Assembly: GCA_023374025.1 (NCBI GenBank)
Contig: SIJG01000102.1
Coordinates: forward strand, 326,847-390,846
Direction of reading: 5' to 3'
DNA: 64,000 nucleotides
Source of the DNA: Heterodera schachtii
Taxonomy: Eukaryota > Nematoda > Chromadorea > Rhabditida > Heteroderidae
Shown in pieces: positions 33,562 through 46,149 of this stretch (position 1 is its first letter; every line of letters begins with the position of its first letter). A program made the position numbers and the translations under genes. The notes under the pieces are model-generated. The model worked only from the letters and a program-made list of their open reading frames with translations. It searched no databases and was not told where the DNA came from.

Positions 33562-36500
33562 TTAGTAAGCGGTCAAATCGCATTTGAAATTGGGTCCAAA
33601 GTTTGCCTCAATTTTGTCATCAAAAGAAAGCAATGAAATGAATGGAAAAAGTAAAGCGGCAGAAAGCGACAAATCGGCGGTATCTGAGAAAACAATACAA
33701 AAGCTTTTGTATTATAAAAAGGTGTGAAAATTAAATAAAAATAAATTATATTTTGATTTAACAAACCCAAATGAAGTCCATTTTTGGTGAAAATTAACTG
33801 TTGAGTGGCCAAATTAACGCCAAATCCTACAGTATCACCACTACCATAAGCATATTGTGCATCTCCTCTTTTAGTACCGTTAATCCAAAAATTTCCATTG
33901 CTTACGCGTGCGAAAGTGCCGATGTTAGAATGAATTGCTTCATCTAATTTTGCCTGGTTTTTGAATGCAAATCCAAAGAAAAGGGTGCTAAAAATGTGAC
34001 AAAAATTTGTAAAGGAATAAATAAATATAAAAAATATTTTTTGTTTTTTATATTTTCTTACCTTTTCAAATTTATGACCGAAATTTCAAAATAAAAAATG
34101 TTGGTGGAATAATTTCTCGGCAAAATGGAATGTTTTGCGAAAACAGAACGCCAACTCCAATTCCAATTATAATTTCCGTTTTTTTGATAATGGACTATCA
34201 TTTTGTTTGAATCAACAATTTTGAGATCATTGTGACAGGCATTGTCATCCCAACAGTTTTGTTGTGGATTGAAAAATTTCTAAAAATAAAAATTTAATTT
34301 TTAAAATTTCAAAAATTTCGAGTTTTTAACCTCGACAATGATCGGCTGAGGAATATTCGGATGAACAGCATTTAAAAGCTCTGAAAAATTGAATTGTTCA
34401 CTTACAAATTAGCCAATACATAAATGATATCTTTAATTGCATAAAATTTTGAAAATATTTCCGTAATTGATTATTTTTTCTTTTAAAAATAATTAATTGA
34501 AAGTTCTTTTTTTATTTACCATTTGTGCTTTCCTTCAAAATGACAATAAAATTGTCCATTTTCTTTTGCTGTTCCTCCAATACATTGTTGATTTTTGTTA
34601 TGGTAACACTCTCAAAATGGGCGCCATTTGCCTTTTGCTGCTGCGCCACCAACTCAATTTAAATGTTTTTGATTTATGTAAAAATATTAATTTTTTAAAT
34701 AAAAAATTTAAAAAAATAATTAATCCAACAAAAAGAAGAATTCACCCCATCAATTTTAGAACAAAGCATTGTCTGTTGCTTCTCCATTTCACCGCCCATT
34801 TGTGCCAAAAATTCTTCAATTTTTTCAGCAATGCCTTAAACAAAAAGCTCTTAAAAAATAAATAGTCAAAAACATCAAAATATTTATTATTCAATTGCCT
34901 ATAATTTTGTAAGTAGTCTCTTAATTAATTAATTAATTAATTAAATTTTTAAAAATAATTAATTAGTAATTTAAAATCATTTTATTTTTACCATTTGTGC
35001 GTTCTTTCAAAGTGACAATAAAATTGTCCATTTTCTTTTGCTGTTCCTCCAATACATTGTTGATTTTTGTTATGGTAACACTCTCAAAATGGGCGCCATT
35101 TGCCTTTTGCTGCTGCGCCACCAACTCAATTTAAATGTTTTTGATTTATGTAAAAATATTAATTTTTTAAATAAAAAATTTAAAAAAATAATTAATCCAA
35201 CAAAAAGAAGAATTCACCCCATCAATTTTAGAACAAAGCATTGTCTGTTGCTTCTCCATTTCACCGCCCATTTGTGCCAAAAATTCTTCAATTTTTTCAG
35301 CAATGCCTTAAACAAAAAGCTCTTAAAAAATAAATAGTCAAAAACATCAAAATATTTATTATTCAATTGCCTATAATTTTGTAAGTAGTCTCTTAATTAA
35401 TTAATTAATTAATTAAATTTTTAAAAATAATTAATTAGTAATTTAAAATCATTTTATTTTTACCATTTGTGCGTTCTTTCAAAGTGACAATAAAATTGTC
35501 CATTTTCTTTTGCTGTTCCTCCAATACATTGTTGATTTTTGTTATGGTAACACTCTCAAAATGGGCGCCATTTGCCTTTTGCTGCTGCGCCACCAACTCA
35601 ATTTAAATGTTTTTGATTTATGTAAAAATATTAATTTTTTAAATAAAAAATTTAAAAAAATAATTAATCCAACAAAAAGAAGAATTCACCCCATCAATTT
35701 TAGAACAAAGCATTGTCTGTTGCTTCTCCATTTCACCGCCCATTTGTGCCAAAAATTCTTCAATTTTTTCAGCAATGCCTTAAACAAAAAGCTCTTAAAA
35801 AATAAATAGTCAAAAACATCAAAATATTTATTATTCAATTGCCTATAATTTTGTAAGTAGTCTCTTAATTAATTAATTAATTAATTAATTAAATTTTTAA
35901 AAATAATTAATTAGTAATTTAAAATCATTTTATTTTTACCATTTGTGCGTTCTTTCAAAGTGACAATAAAATTGTCCATTTTCTTTTGCTGTTCCTCCAA
36001 TACATTGTTGATTTTTGTTATGGTAACACTCTCAAAATGGGCGCCATTTGCCTTTTGCTGCTGCGCCACCAACTCAATTTAAATGTTTTTGATTTATGTA
36101 AAAATATTAATTTTTTAAATAAAAAATTTAAAAAAATAATTAATCCAACAAAAAGAAGAATTCACCCCATCAATTTTTGAACAAAGCATTGACTGTTGCT
36201 TTTCCATCTCGCCCATTTGTGCCAAAAGTTGTTCGATTTTTTCAACAATGCCTTAAACAAAAAGTTAAGAAAATTTTTTTATTTTTGTATGTGTATAAAT
36301 TTAATTTTTCCTACAATAATTTTCATTACCGTATTCACTTTGCTCTCCTTTCTTTTGCTGTTTCATTTGTTTTTCCAATTGACCAATTCTTTCCAAAAGT
36401 GTCTTTTGCATCAGTTCTTTGTGTTTCAACTTTTCTTCAAGCAATTTCTAAATACATTTTTCAAAATAAATATAGTTTAAGCGGCACAACAAAAAATCCA

Positions 36501-36685
36501 AAATTATCTGGACTGGGACGCAAACTAATTGATTCACAATTAACTTCTGAAAATCTTACAAAATTTAATCCGCTATAATCTTAAATTAATATGACTCAAT
36601 TTTTTTTTCTACCGTTTCTCTTTTTCTCATTACCTCCTTCTGTTGGTGTAAAATCGCCGTTTGTTGAATTGGTTGAAATTGACAT
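33562..36685 (-). CDS. Coiled-coil plus SPRY domain protein, intact copy
   Basis: ATG at 36685, stop at 33562-33564, many small GT-AG exons. The N-terminus MSISTNSTNGDFTPTEG is not a signal peptide. Next come EVNCESISLRPSPDNF and KLLEEKLKHKELMQKTLLER. Four tandem exon pairs follow: unit A (EKIEEFLAQMGGEMEKQQT...CSKIDG) and unit B (ITKINNVLEEQQKKMDNFIV), predicted coiled coil. A 50-bp exon (34331-34380; ELLNAVHPNIPQPIIVE) links to the SPRY exons 34062-34279, 33767-33987 and 33562-33683. Blocks NCWDDNACHNDLKIVDSNKM, WRSVFAKHSILPRNYSTNIF, YGSGDTVGFGVNLATQQ and KIEANFGPNFKCDLTAY match the SPRY family expanded in cyst nematodes (SPRYSEC/RanBPM-like). SPRY domains bind protein partners; this copy lacks visible secretion, so an intracellular scaffold role is inferred. 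The frame is open throughout the SPRY part. Confidence 0.8.
34520..36250 (-). repeat. Four tandem 472-bp double-exon units
   Basis: Successive units start at about 34497, 35038, 35510 and 35986; the middle periods are 472 and 476 bp. The 4-bp difference lies in a TTAA run. The units at 35038 and 35510 are identical in coding sequence. The unit nearest the SPRY exons differs at its outer edge, and the one nearest the N-terminus has a variant A exon (QLLAQMGEMEKQQS). Each unit holds one A exon and one B exon with conserved intron positions. Confidence 0.92.
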
Positions 36686-36956
36686 TTTATAAGTTAAGAA
36701 AAATGCAAATTCCTTAAATCATTTTCAGTTTTTAATTTTTTTATAGATTATTATTTTTGTTAAAAAGGGATCGAATAAAGAAATGAGCATTCATTCTTCT
36801 GTTGATTTTGCTTACATATTTTTTAGGGTCAATTAAGAATAAATTGCTAGAAATCATTCATATTAGAATTTCCCAATTCATTTCGGCTTTTTATAAGTAT
36901 GTTTTTCAATTCGTTTTTTTATAAAAAGAAAAAAAAATTTTAATTTATTTTTTTAG

Positions 36957-37595
36957 GCTATACATTTATTATATTCACCGCCCTCAAAGTGTCCAGCAAC
37001 AATCAGCTGCAGCTGTCCTTCCGTTTTTCGTCAAGCCGCCAATTTGCCCTACCGTATTATCCACGTGCTTACTGTATTCGCCAACAAAAGCCAGTTACAA
37101 TAATGATTCCATCATTGTTTTTGAAATGCTTACAGTAAAAGATGAAACTGATTTCAATAAATTATTTCCATGCGACCAAAAAAAGCTTTTATACTGATCA
37201 TTTGCTTTTCACAAAGTCAATTTTTAGGCCAAATTATTAAATTTCTAGGGAATTTTGGGGCGCTTGCATGAATTTTTTTTGGAATTTTTCAAAAATTAGT
37301 TAGGAAAAATTGTTTCACATTTCAATAATTTTTTTTCCTCTTTTTCCCTCTTCGCCGGCGACCCCCCCCCCCCTTTTTTTGTCGGGGAATTCATTCTTAA
37401 TTCTTTCAATTTTAATAAAAATATTTTATTAACATTTAAATCACTTAACTTAACATTTGCCATTCTTTGCGCATCTTTACTGCCTATGGCAGTGCCAATG
37501 CGTTATCGAATGGCATTACGAAAGTGCTTCAATTTGACACCAAAGTTGCTCTTGTTGAAGATTTTGTGCCAAGATTTTTTTTAATTTAATTTATT
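36957..37595 (+). other. Coding-like stretches of unknown family in P3 left arm
   Basis: Two protein-like segments lie on the plus strand. One is after TTTTTAG at about 36957 (TALKVSSNNQLQLSFRFSSS; other frames are also open). The other is at about 37445-37590 (HSLRIFTAYGSANALSNGI followed by TKVLQFDTKVALVEDFVP). They are mirrored at about 41690-42310. I could not fix the frame or exon joins, and I recognise no family. Confidence 0.3.
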
Positions 37596-38361
37596 TGTAA
37601 CAGTTTTTATTATAAAAAGAAACTTTTTACCACCATAAAATACTGAAATATGGAAGATTAATTAGTGTTAACCTCGAAATGAAAGTTAAAATTTTTTGAA
37701 AAAGATTATTGTTTTTGAAAATAAATTTTTATCACTTTTAACTTTTTTTTTGCATGTTCAAACCACTTTAGATTCTACATTCCGATCGAAAATAGATTAA
37801 ACAAAATTTTAATTTATTTTTCAAATTAAAAAATGCTGTAAAAATAGTCGGATGAGAAAAAAAATTCAAAGAGCCCAAATCAAAGCTAATTTTTAATATA
37901 CCGTATTTACTCGATTATAGCCCCCGGGGGCTCTATTGTTCAACCCCCCTCAAAAGGGGGGCTTTATTCGAGAGGGGGGATCTAATCGAGGGGGAGGGCT
38001 TTATAGTTCAACCCTTTTTTTACAAAAATCTGACAAAAAATTGTGTTTTTTTTGGTAAAATTTTTGCCAAAATACCAAAATTTTTAAAAATGTTTTTTTT
38101 TTCATTTTCGGCAGACTAATTTTGTGCAATTTTTTAGAAATATCTACTAAATTTTCATTTAAAATTCTACCAATACCTAATTGTCAGGGATGGTATATCT
38201 GAGGCTTTAGCCTCATTTTGTGGTTTTTTAATAGGTCAATGAGGCTAAATTTTCAAAATGAGGCTTTGAGGCTTTTTGTGGTTTTTTGAGAAAAACCTAA
38301 AAATAAAGAATTTTTTAATGAAAATATGCTAAAAATATGGTCAAAATTCTTAATTTTTTCC

Positions 38362-38387
38362 CCGGCGGCGCCTATCGGCACCGTCGG
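38362..38387 (+). repeat. GC hairpin module
   Basis: CCGGCGGCGCC, TATC, GGCACCGTCGG. One outer pair becomes G-T, which is still pairable in RNA. Its mirror copy in the right arm of P3 is at 40895-40920. Confidence 0.85.
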
Positions 38388-38490
38388 ACCGTAAAAACTC
38401 TGAATTTAAGCAAAAATTTGCTCAAAATCGCAAAATTTGGTCATTTTTCGGACAAAATCTGTTAACAAATCGCATTGAAAATTATAAAAT

Positions 38491-40791
38491 TTTTCCCGGC
38501 CGTGCCTATCGGCACCGCCGGCCCCCCTTGTTCCCCAACAGTTTTTTGGAAAAAGCGCCGCAAAAAAATCAACTTCGTTTTTCAGAATCCCAAAAAATGA
38601 TGGATGCAGTAAAAACCGTGCCTGAATCATCGACTCAAAATGTACATTGTTAAAATTATTGAAATTTTCTTATTTTTATTGATGTTGAAGTTTCCTAATA
38701 TTTTTTTTTGTTAATTTTACGAAATAAATTATTTTCAATAGTTTTTGCATTTTTCTGACTTAAAAAAATTTTTGAAAAAAAAAAATTTTTTTGAGGGGGG
38801 CTATAATCGAGAGGGGGGATCTAATCGAGGGGGGGGGGGCTTTATAGTTCAACACCCCTCAAAAGGGGGGCTTTATTCGAGAGGGGGGTTCTAATCGAGG
38901 GGGGGGGGATATAATCGAGTAAATACGGTAATAATGCACGAATTATAGTTTTGAACCAAATTAAATATTTGAAAATGCTGAAAATATGTGCTGCTTGAAA
39001 TTACTTATATTTTATATATAAAAATTGTTTAAAAATTTGGCGGCAGTTTTTCGCCAACTTTTTGAGAAAACCATAATAAAGTGTCGTAAATTAATTCGAT
39101 TTTCTGCGCCCAATAATTTTGCTTATAATATTGCGCACCGGACATTCGTTTCGCCCACCCAAATTTTGTGGAACATTGCGCTAAAATCGATGTCCGCGCG
39201 GTGCGTCGAAAAAAGAAAATATCCGCAAATCACCAAATCCTGCAAATATATTGTTAAATTTGTTCAAGCATTACTGCTTTTTTTAGAAGAATTTTAAAGT
39301 TTTCTATTTAAAATATGAAAAAATTGAGAATCGAGTTTCATATTATAGAATTAATATTTATTATTATTATTTTTCATTTTTGAAAAAATGGTCAAAAACT
39401 TTTTTCTAATTATTATATTTTTTTGTTTTTTTGGAAAATCTTAGAAGCAAAAATAAAATTAAAATTAAGTACACTCTGACGAAATTTGGTAATTTTGGCT
39501 ATAATCTGTTAACAAATTTTACTCAAATTTCAATAGTTTTCGCCGGATAAATTCCTTTCTAAATTAATATATTTTTTTTCAATTTTTAAATAAATTTAAT
39601 CAATCCATACATTTAAACATGTTGTGTAATAAGTCCCATTAACTTATTTTTCTAATTATTTTGCCTTATTCAATTAATTTAACTTAATTAAAAAATAATT
39701 TTCATCTTTAAAACTGTCACATTTCAGCCCAATAAATTCTTTTTGCCCTCAAAATTTTCGCCACTGTCGACTTGTGCCGGGCTTTTCATAAATCCCGAGC
39801 AGTGGGCCAGCAGAACACAAAATTTGCTCTCTGCACATCATCTGCTGGCGTTACCTTTTTTATTTGGTGCCCACCTTGTAATAAACTATACGGTAATATT
39901 AATTAATAAAAAAAATGGAAAATTATAATAAAGACAAGGTTGAATTCGTCCTTATTTAAAAAATGTAATTTTTTTCTGAGTTCATCACGTTTTAAAGATT
40001 TTAACGACCCTATTTTAAATGATATAATTTTATTTGCATATTCAAATTACTTTTTAATTGAAATTTCCGTAAACTTTAATAGAATAAATTTTTGTATTCT
40101 TGAACAATGCCCTTTTATCCAAAAATTGGCAAGTCTTCAAGGATTTTTTGAGTAATTTGATCGCTCAATAATTTAAAAATAACGTAATTTTGTTTTTTTT
40201 TTTCAAAGTGGATGGTTCACAAGCAGTCAGATGTTTAAACAATTCCGATGGACTTTTTGCTGGCAAAAATGTGTCGGTTTTTGATGACAGCTAATTTGAT
40301 CAGGCCCAAGGGTATCAAACCAACAAATTGTTGCGCATCGTTTTGTGAAAATGTAAATTTAATGAACAATTAAATTCATTAAATATTGAAAAAAAAATTA
40401 TTTATACATATATATATATATATATTTATTACATAAATTACTAAGAATAGCAAGGATATTACAACATATGGGGAAATAAATTTTTTAATTAAAATGCATT
40501 TTTAGGAATTGTTGATTATTTTTATGTTTTTTATGAAAAATTTCGGTATTGCGCAATTGATATTCACTTTTGGTGTTTGTAGTGCTCTGATAATTTTTTT
40601 AGAACTGTATTCACATATCGAACTCATCATTTATTATTATTTTAAATAAATATAATTTATTAATAAATTTGGTTTGGTGGCGGTGCCGCCCCCCAAGCTT
40701 TGGAGTTTTAAGCATATTTTCTAAACAAAATTTCAAAAAGATTTACTTTTTTTGTGGGTTTTTGAAAAATGGATATTTTCTGTGAAAAAAT
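38491..40791. other. Loop of P3, with possible exon remnants
   Basis: Holds the right half of the TA element, then AT-rich DNA. Three coding-like stretches lie on the plus strand and were not assigned: about 39110-39250 (FVSPTQILWNIALKSMS in one frame), 39743-39930 (GLFINPEQWASRTQNLL) and about 40210-40300 (GSQAVRCLNNSDGLFAGKN). I cannot say whether they belong to one gene. A decayed GC-hairpin-like block GGTGGCGGTGCCGCC lies at about 40677-40692. Confidence 0.4.
38496..38521 (+). repeat. GC hairpin module at the P3 loop boundary
   Basis: CCGGCCGTGCC, TATC, GGCACCGCCGG. Flanked on the left by the conserved context GTTAACAAATCGCATT. The inner end of the P3 inverted repeat lies about six bases before it. 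Confidence 0.85.
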
Positions 40792-40894
40792 ATTTTATAA
40801 TTTTCAATGCGATTTGTTAACAGATTTTGTCCGAAAAATGACCAAATTTTGCGATTTTGAGCAAATTTTTGCTTAAATTCAGAGTTTTTACGGT

Positions 40895-40920
40895 CCGACG
40901 GTGCCGATAGGCGCCGCCGG
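40895..40920 (-). repeat. GC hairpin module, P3 right arm
   Basis: Inverted copy of the module at 38362-38387, in the mirrored arm. Confidence 0.85.
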
Positions 40921-42593
40921 GGAAAAAATTAAGAATTTTGACCATATTTTTAGCATATTTTCATTAAAAAATTCTTTATTTTTAGGTTTTTCTCAAAAAA
41001 CCACAAAAAGCCTCAAAGCCTCATTTTGAAAATTTAGCCTCATTGACCTATTAAAAAACCACAAAATGAGGCTAAAGCCTCAGATATACCATCCCTGACA
41101 ATTAGGTATTGGTAGAATTTTAAATGAAAATTTAGTAGATATTTCTAAAAAATTGCACAAAATTAGTCTGCCGAAAATGAAAAAAAAACATTTTTAAAAA
41201 TTTTGGTATTTTGGCAAAAATTTTACCAAAAAAAACACAATTTTTTGTCAGATTTTTGTAAAAAAAGGGTTGAACTATAAAGCCCTCCCCCTCGATTAGA
41301 TCCCCCCTCTCGAATAAAGCCCCCCTTTTGAGGGGGGTTGAACAATAGAGCCCCCGGGGGCTATAATCGAGTAAATACGGTATATTAAAAATTAGCTTTG
41401 ATTTGGGCTCTTTGAATTTTTTTCTCATCCGACTATTTTTACAGCATTTTTTAATTTGAAAAATAAATTAAAATTTTGTTTAATCTATTTTCGATCGGAA
41501 TGTAGAATCTAAAGTGGTTTGAACATGCAAAAAAAAAGTTAAAAGTGATAAAAATTTATTTTCAAAAACAATAATCTTTTTCAAAAAATTTTAACTTTCA
41601 TTTCGAGGTTAACACTAATTAATCTTCCATATTTCAGTATTTTATGGTGGTAAAAAGTTTCTTTTTATAATAAAAACTGTTACAAATAAATTAAATTAAA
41701 AAAAATCTTGGCACAAAATCTTCAACAAGAGCAACTTTGGTGTCAAATTGAAGCACTTTCGTAATGCCATTCGATAACGCATTGGCACTGCCATAGGCAG
41801 TAAAGATGCGCAAAGAATGGCAAATGTTAAGTTAAGTGATTTAAATGTTAATAAAATATTTTTATTAAAATTGAAAGAATTAAGAATGAATTCCCCGACA
41901 AAAAAAGGGGGGGGGGGTCGCCGGCGAAGAGGGAAAAAGAGGAAAAAAAATTATTGAAATGTGAAACAATTTTTCCTAACTAATTTTTGAAAAATTCCAA
42001 AAAAAATTCATGCAAGCGCCCCAAAATTCCCTAGAAATTTAATAATTTGGCCTAAAAATTGACTTTGTGAAAAGCAAATGATCAGTATAAAAGCTTTTTT
42101 TGGTCGCATGGAAATAATTTATTGAAATCAGTTTCATCTTTTACTGTAAGCATTTCAAAAACAATGATGGAATCATTATTGTAACTGGCTTTTGTTGGCG
42201 AATACAGTAAGCACGTGGATAATACGGTAGGGCAAATTGGCGGCTTGACGAAAAACGGAAGGACAGCTGCAGCTGATTGTTGCTGGACACTTTGAGGGCG
42301 GTGAATATAATAAATGTATAGCCTAAAAAAATAAATTAAAATTTTTTTTTCTTTTTATAAAAAAACGAATTGAAAAACATACTTATAAAAAGCCGAAATG
42401 AATTGGGAAATTCTAATATGAATGATTTCTAGCAATTTATTCTTAATTGACCCTAAAAAATATGTAAGCAAAATCAACAGAAGAATGAATGCTCATTTCT
42501 TTATTCGATCCCTTTTTAACAAAAATAATAATCTATAAAAAAATTAAAAACTGAAAATGATTTAAGGAATTTGCATTTTTCTTAACTTATAAA

Positions 42594-45245
42594 ATGTCAA
42601 TTTCAACCAATTCAACAAACGGCGATTTTACACCAACAGAAGGAGGTAATGAGAAAAAGAGAAACGGTAGAAAAAAAAATTGAGTCATATTAATTTAAGA
42701 TTATAGCGGATTAAATTTTGTAAGATTTTCAGAAGTTAATTGTGAATCAATTAGTTTGCGTCCCAGTCCAGATAATTTTGGATTTTTTGTTGTGCCGCTT
42801 AAACTATATTTATTTTGAAAAATGTATTTAGAAATTGCTTGAAGAAAAGTTGAAACACAAAGAACTGATGCAAAAGACACTTTTGGAAAGAATTGGTCAA
42901 TTGGAAAAACAAATGAAACAGCAAAAGAAAGGAGAGCAAAGTGAATACGGTAATGAAAATTATTGTAGGAAAAATTAAATTTATACACATACAAAAATAA
43001 AAAAATTTTCTTAACTTTTTGTTTAAGGCATTGTTGAAAAAATCGAACAACTTTTGGCACAAATGGGCGAGATGGAAAAGCAACAGTCAATGCTTTGTTC
43101 AAAAATTGATGGGGTGAATTCTTCTTTTTGTTGGATTAATTATTTTTTTAAATTTTTTATTTAAAAAATTAATATTTTTACATAAATCAAAAACATTTAA
43201 ATTGAGTTGGTGGCGCAGCAGCAAAAGGCAAATGGCGCCCATTTTGAGAGTGTTACCATAACAAAAATCAACAATGTATTGGAGGAACAGCAAAAGAAAA
43301 TGGACAATTTTATTGTCACTTTGAAAGAACGCACAAATGGTAAAAATAAAATGATTTTAAATTACTAATTAATTATTTTTAAAAATTTAATTAATTAATT
43401 AATTAATTAATTAAGAGACTACTTACAAAATTATAGGCAATTGAATAATAAATATTTTGATGTTTTTGACTATTTATTTTTTAAGAGCTTTTTGTTTAAG
43501 GCATTGCTGAAAAAATTGAAGAATTTTTGGCACAAATGGGCGGTGAAATGGAGAAGCAACAGACAATGCTTTGTTCTAAAATTGATGGGGTGAATTCTTC
43601 TTTTTGTTGGATTAATTATTTTTTTAAATTTTTTATTTAAAAAATTAATATTTTTACATAAATCAAAAACATTTAAATTGAGTTGGTGGCGCAGCAGCAA
43701 AAGGCAAATGGCGCCCATTTTGAGAGTGTTACCATAACAAAAATCAACAATGTATTGGAGGAACAGCAAAAGAAAATGGACAATTTTATTGTCACTTTGA
43801 AAGAACGCACAAATGGTAAAAATAAAATGATTTTAAATTACTAATTAATTATTTTTAAAAATTTAATTAATTAATTAATTAATTAAGAGACTACTTACAA
43901 AATTATAGGCAATTGAATAATAAATATTTTGATGTTTTTGACTATTTATTTTTTAAGAGCTTTTTGTTTAAGGCATTGCTGAAAAAATTGAAGAATTTTT
44001 GGCACAAATGGGCGGTGAAATGGAGAAGCAACAGACAATGCTTTGTTCTAAAATTGATGGGGTGAATTCTTCTTTTTGTTGGATTAATTATTTTTTTAAA
44101 TTTTTTATTTAAAAAATTAATATTTTTACATAAATCAAAAACATTTAAATTGAGTTGGTGGCGCAGCAGCAAAAGGCAAATGGCGCCCATTTTGAGAGTG
44201 TTACCATAACAAAAATCAACAATGTATTGGAGGAACAGCAAAAGAAAATGGACAATTTTATTGTCATTTTGAAGGAAAGCACAAATGGTAAATAAAAAAA
44301 GAACTTTCAATTAATTATTTTTAAAAGAAAAAATAATCAATTACGGAAATATTTTCAAAATTTTATGCAATTAAAGATATCATTTATGTATTGGCTAATT
44401 TGTAAGTGAACAATTCAATTTTTCAGAGCTTTTAAATGCTGTTCATCCGAATATTCCTCAGCCGATCATTGTCGAGGTTAAAAACTCGAAATTTTTGAAA
44501 TTTTAAAAATTAAATTTTTATTTTTAGAAATTTTTCAATCCACAACAAAACTGTTGGGATGACAATACCTGTCACAATGATCTCAAAATTGTTGATTCAA
44601 ACAAAATGATAGTCCATTATCAAAAAAACGGAAATGATAATTGGATTGGAGTTGGCGTTCTGTTTTTGCAGAACATTCCATTTTGCCGAGAAATTATTCC
44701 ACCAACATTTTTTACTTTGAAATTTCGGTCCTAAATTTGAAAAGGTAAGAAAATATAAAAAACAAAAAATATTTTTTATATTTATTTATGCCTTTACAAA
44801 TTTAATTGTCACATTTTTAGCACCATCTTCTTTGGATTTGCATTCAAAAACCAGGCAAAATTAGATGATGCAATTCATTTAAACATCGGCACTTTCGCAC
44901 GCGTAAGCAATGGAAATTTTTGGATTAACGGTACTAAAAGAGAAGATGCCCAATATGCTTACGGTTGTGGTGATACTGTAGGATTTGGCGTTAATTTGGC
45001 CACCCAACGGTTAATTTTCACTAAAAATGGACTTCTTTTGGGTTTGTTAAATCAAATATAATTTATTTTTATTTAATTTTCACACCTTTTTATAATACAA
45101 AAGCTTTTGTATTGTTTTCTCAGATACCGCCGATTTGTCGCTTTCTGCCGCTTTACTTTTTCCATTCATTTCATTGCTTTCTTTTGATGACAAAATTGAG
45201 GCAAACTTTGGACCCAATTTCAAATGCGATTTGACCGCTTACTAA
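42594..45245 (+). pseudogene. Coiled-coil plus SPRY gene, right-arm copy, frameshifted
   Basis: Same exon order as the left-arm gene (exon 2 at 42733-42788) but with only three tandem exon pairs. In the first SPRY exon one A is missing (ATTGGATTGG against ATTGGAATTGG in the left copy, near 44645). The frame therefore leaves the conserved WRSVFAKH block and stops at TAA near 44732, before the exon end. Later exons still encode NGNFWINGTKREDAQYAYG and GDTVGFGVNLATQRL and the final exon ends at TAA 45243-45245, so the decay looks recent. It could still give a coiled-coil-only product. Confidence 0.8.
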
Positions 45246-45841
45246 AGGAAGAAAAATCCCACAAATCTGATCATTTTTTGCAAATTTAAAGGTCTTCCTT
45301 GTTAAGACCATTGAATGATACAAATTTTTGTTATTTTTCTTTTTTTATATATCCTTTTAATAAAACAAATAATTCGGAAATGAATTTGACCAAATTTTGT
45401 GATTTTAGCTAATATGTTTACAGAATTTGTACCAAAAATGTTAAAATTTTCAAGTAATATATGGTTAAATTCGGAAAAAGTGAAGAATACTGACAACTCC
45501 GATTTTCTTGTTGAATGATATATCATTCGATTCCTCTTGGTCTCTAACTAACGAATCCGAAAGAATTTTTTGGCGGCAACCAATCCCTGAAGAGTTACAG
45601 ACCCGGGACTGAAGTGGCCAAATGCCTTAGGGACTGAACCGTCCAAAGCCTTAAAACGCATAAAATGCAACAAAATATATTATATATCGCTTCCTCTCGG
45701 CATGTAAAGGATGAACCCGAAAGAATTTTTAATCCAAAAGGAAATTGACAAAAGTTATGGGTCCTCAAAACTTCAAAAAACTTGTAAGGGACTGAATGTA
45801 CAAACTAAAAGTGAATTGGTGAGTGTATTTTGGCCATAACA

Positions 45842-45892
45842 CCGCACACTCGACTACGGCGGCCAGTAGGTGGGGCGAGACTACGGGAAAGA
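45842..45892. repeat. GC-rich shared block, copy 1
   Basis: Contains CTCGACTACGGCGGCCAGTA followed by GGTGGGGCGAGACTACGGG, almost identical to about 60097-60145. It is followed after about 55 bp by a tRNA-derived segment. Confidence 0.8.
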
Positions 45893-45944
45893 ATAATTTT
45901 CAATAAATTCTTTAAAAATTTTTTAAAAAAAGTTTGCAATGAGA

Positions 45945-46010
45945 AAGGATTGAACCTGAGAAAGAACGCATAGAATCCAAGAAACTAATCACTACGCTAC
46001 AGTTTTTGTT
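45945..46010 (-). repeat. tRNA-derived (SINE-like) segment
   Basis: The minus strand reads A-box-like TGTAGCGTAGTGATTAG, then TTGGATTCTATGCGTT, then B-box-like CTCAGGTTCAATCC. It resembles the segment at 46376-46440 but is on the other strand. Confidence 0.5.
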
Positions 46011-46149
46011 ATTTTTTATAAGATAAATCTTAATTTAATTTAAAAAAATTTTCCTTTCCTCCAACTTTGCTTAACAATTGAACCTATACCCGTAATTGGT
46101 ACTGAATACGCACTATAAGGTTTGAATCGGTTCCAAAACCGGTTTAAAC

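Larger units (their letters stand above)
33491..38490 (+). repeat. Long inverted repeat P3, left arm
   Basis: Mirror of about 40792-45315. Paired coordinates sum to 79279-79282 in the inner part and 78806-78807 in the outer part. The offset of about 472 equals one tandem unit that is present in this arm and missing from the other. The arms differ by substitutions and small indels, so this is an older, real duplication. The loop is about 38491-40791. Confidence 0.92.
37901..38928. mobile_element. 1.0-kb TIR element with TA target duplication
   Basis: Ends CCGTATTTACTCGATTATA and its exact complement, with TA on both flanks (37899-37900 and 38929-38930). An empty site exists at 28431-28432, where the same host repeat has a single TA. 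Inside the ends are runs of GGGGGG and arrays of GGGGCTTTATTCGAGAGG and GATCTAATCGAGG. A nested piece at about 38182-38525 starts CAGGGATGGTATATCTGAGG and holds two GC hairpin modules. The left part of the element is repeated in the right arm of P3, ending at 41380. Confidence 0.88.
40792..45315 (-). repeat. Long inverted repeat P3, right arm
   Basis: Mirror of 33491-38490, one 472-bp unit shorter. The inner break falls within or beside a GC hairpin repeat unit (the match stops at GAAAATTATAAAAT on the complement). The outer break is at 45315, after CATTGAA. Confidence 0.92.

Noticed and set aside
34497..35809. Plus-strand frames of 99-122 codons repeated in the tandem units
   Set aside because: They are antisense shadows of the minus-strand A/B exons of the SPRY gene.
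34497..36250. CRISPR-like array
   Set aside because: The repeats are 472-bp units with exons and introns of a eukaryotic gene, not short repeats with spacers.
33562..36685. A secreted SPRYSEC effector
   Set aside because: The SPRY part fits that family, but the N-terminus is polar with no hydrophobic signal segment and a coiled coil precedes SPRY.
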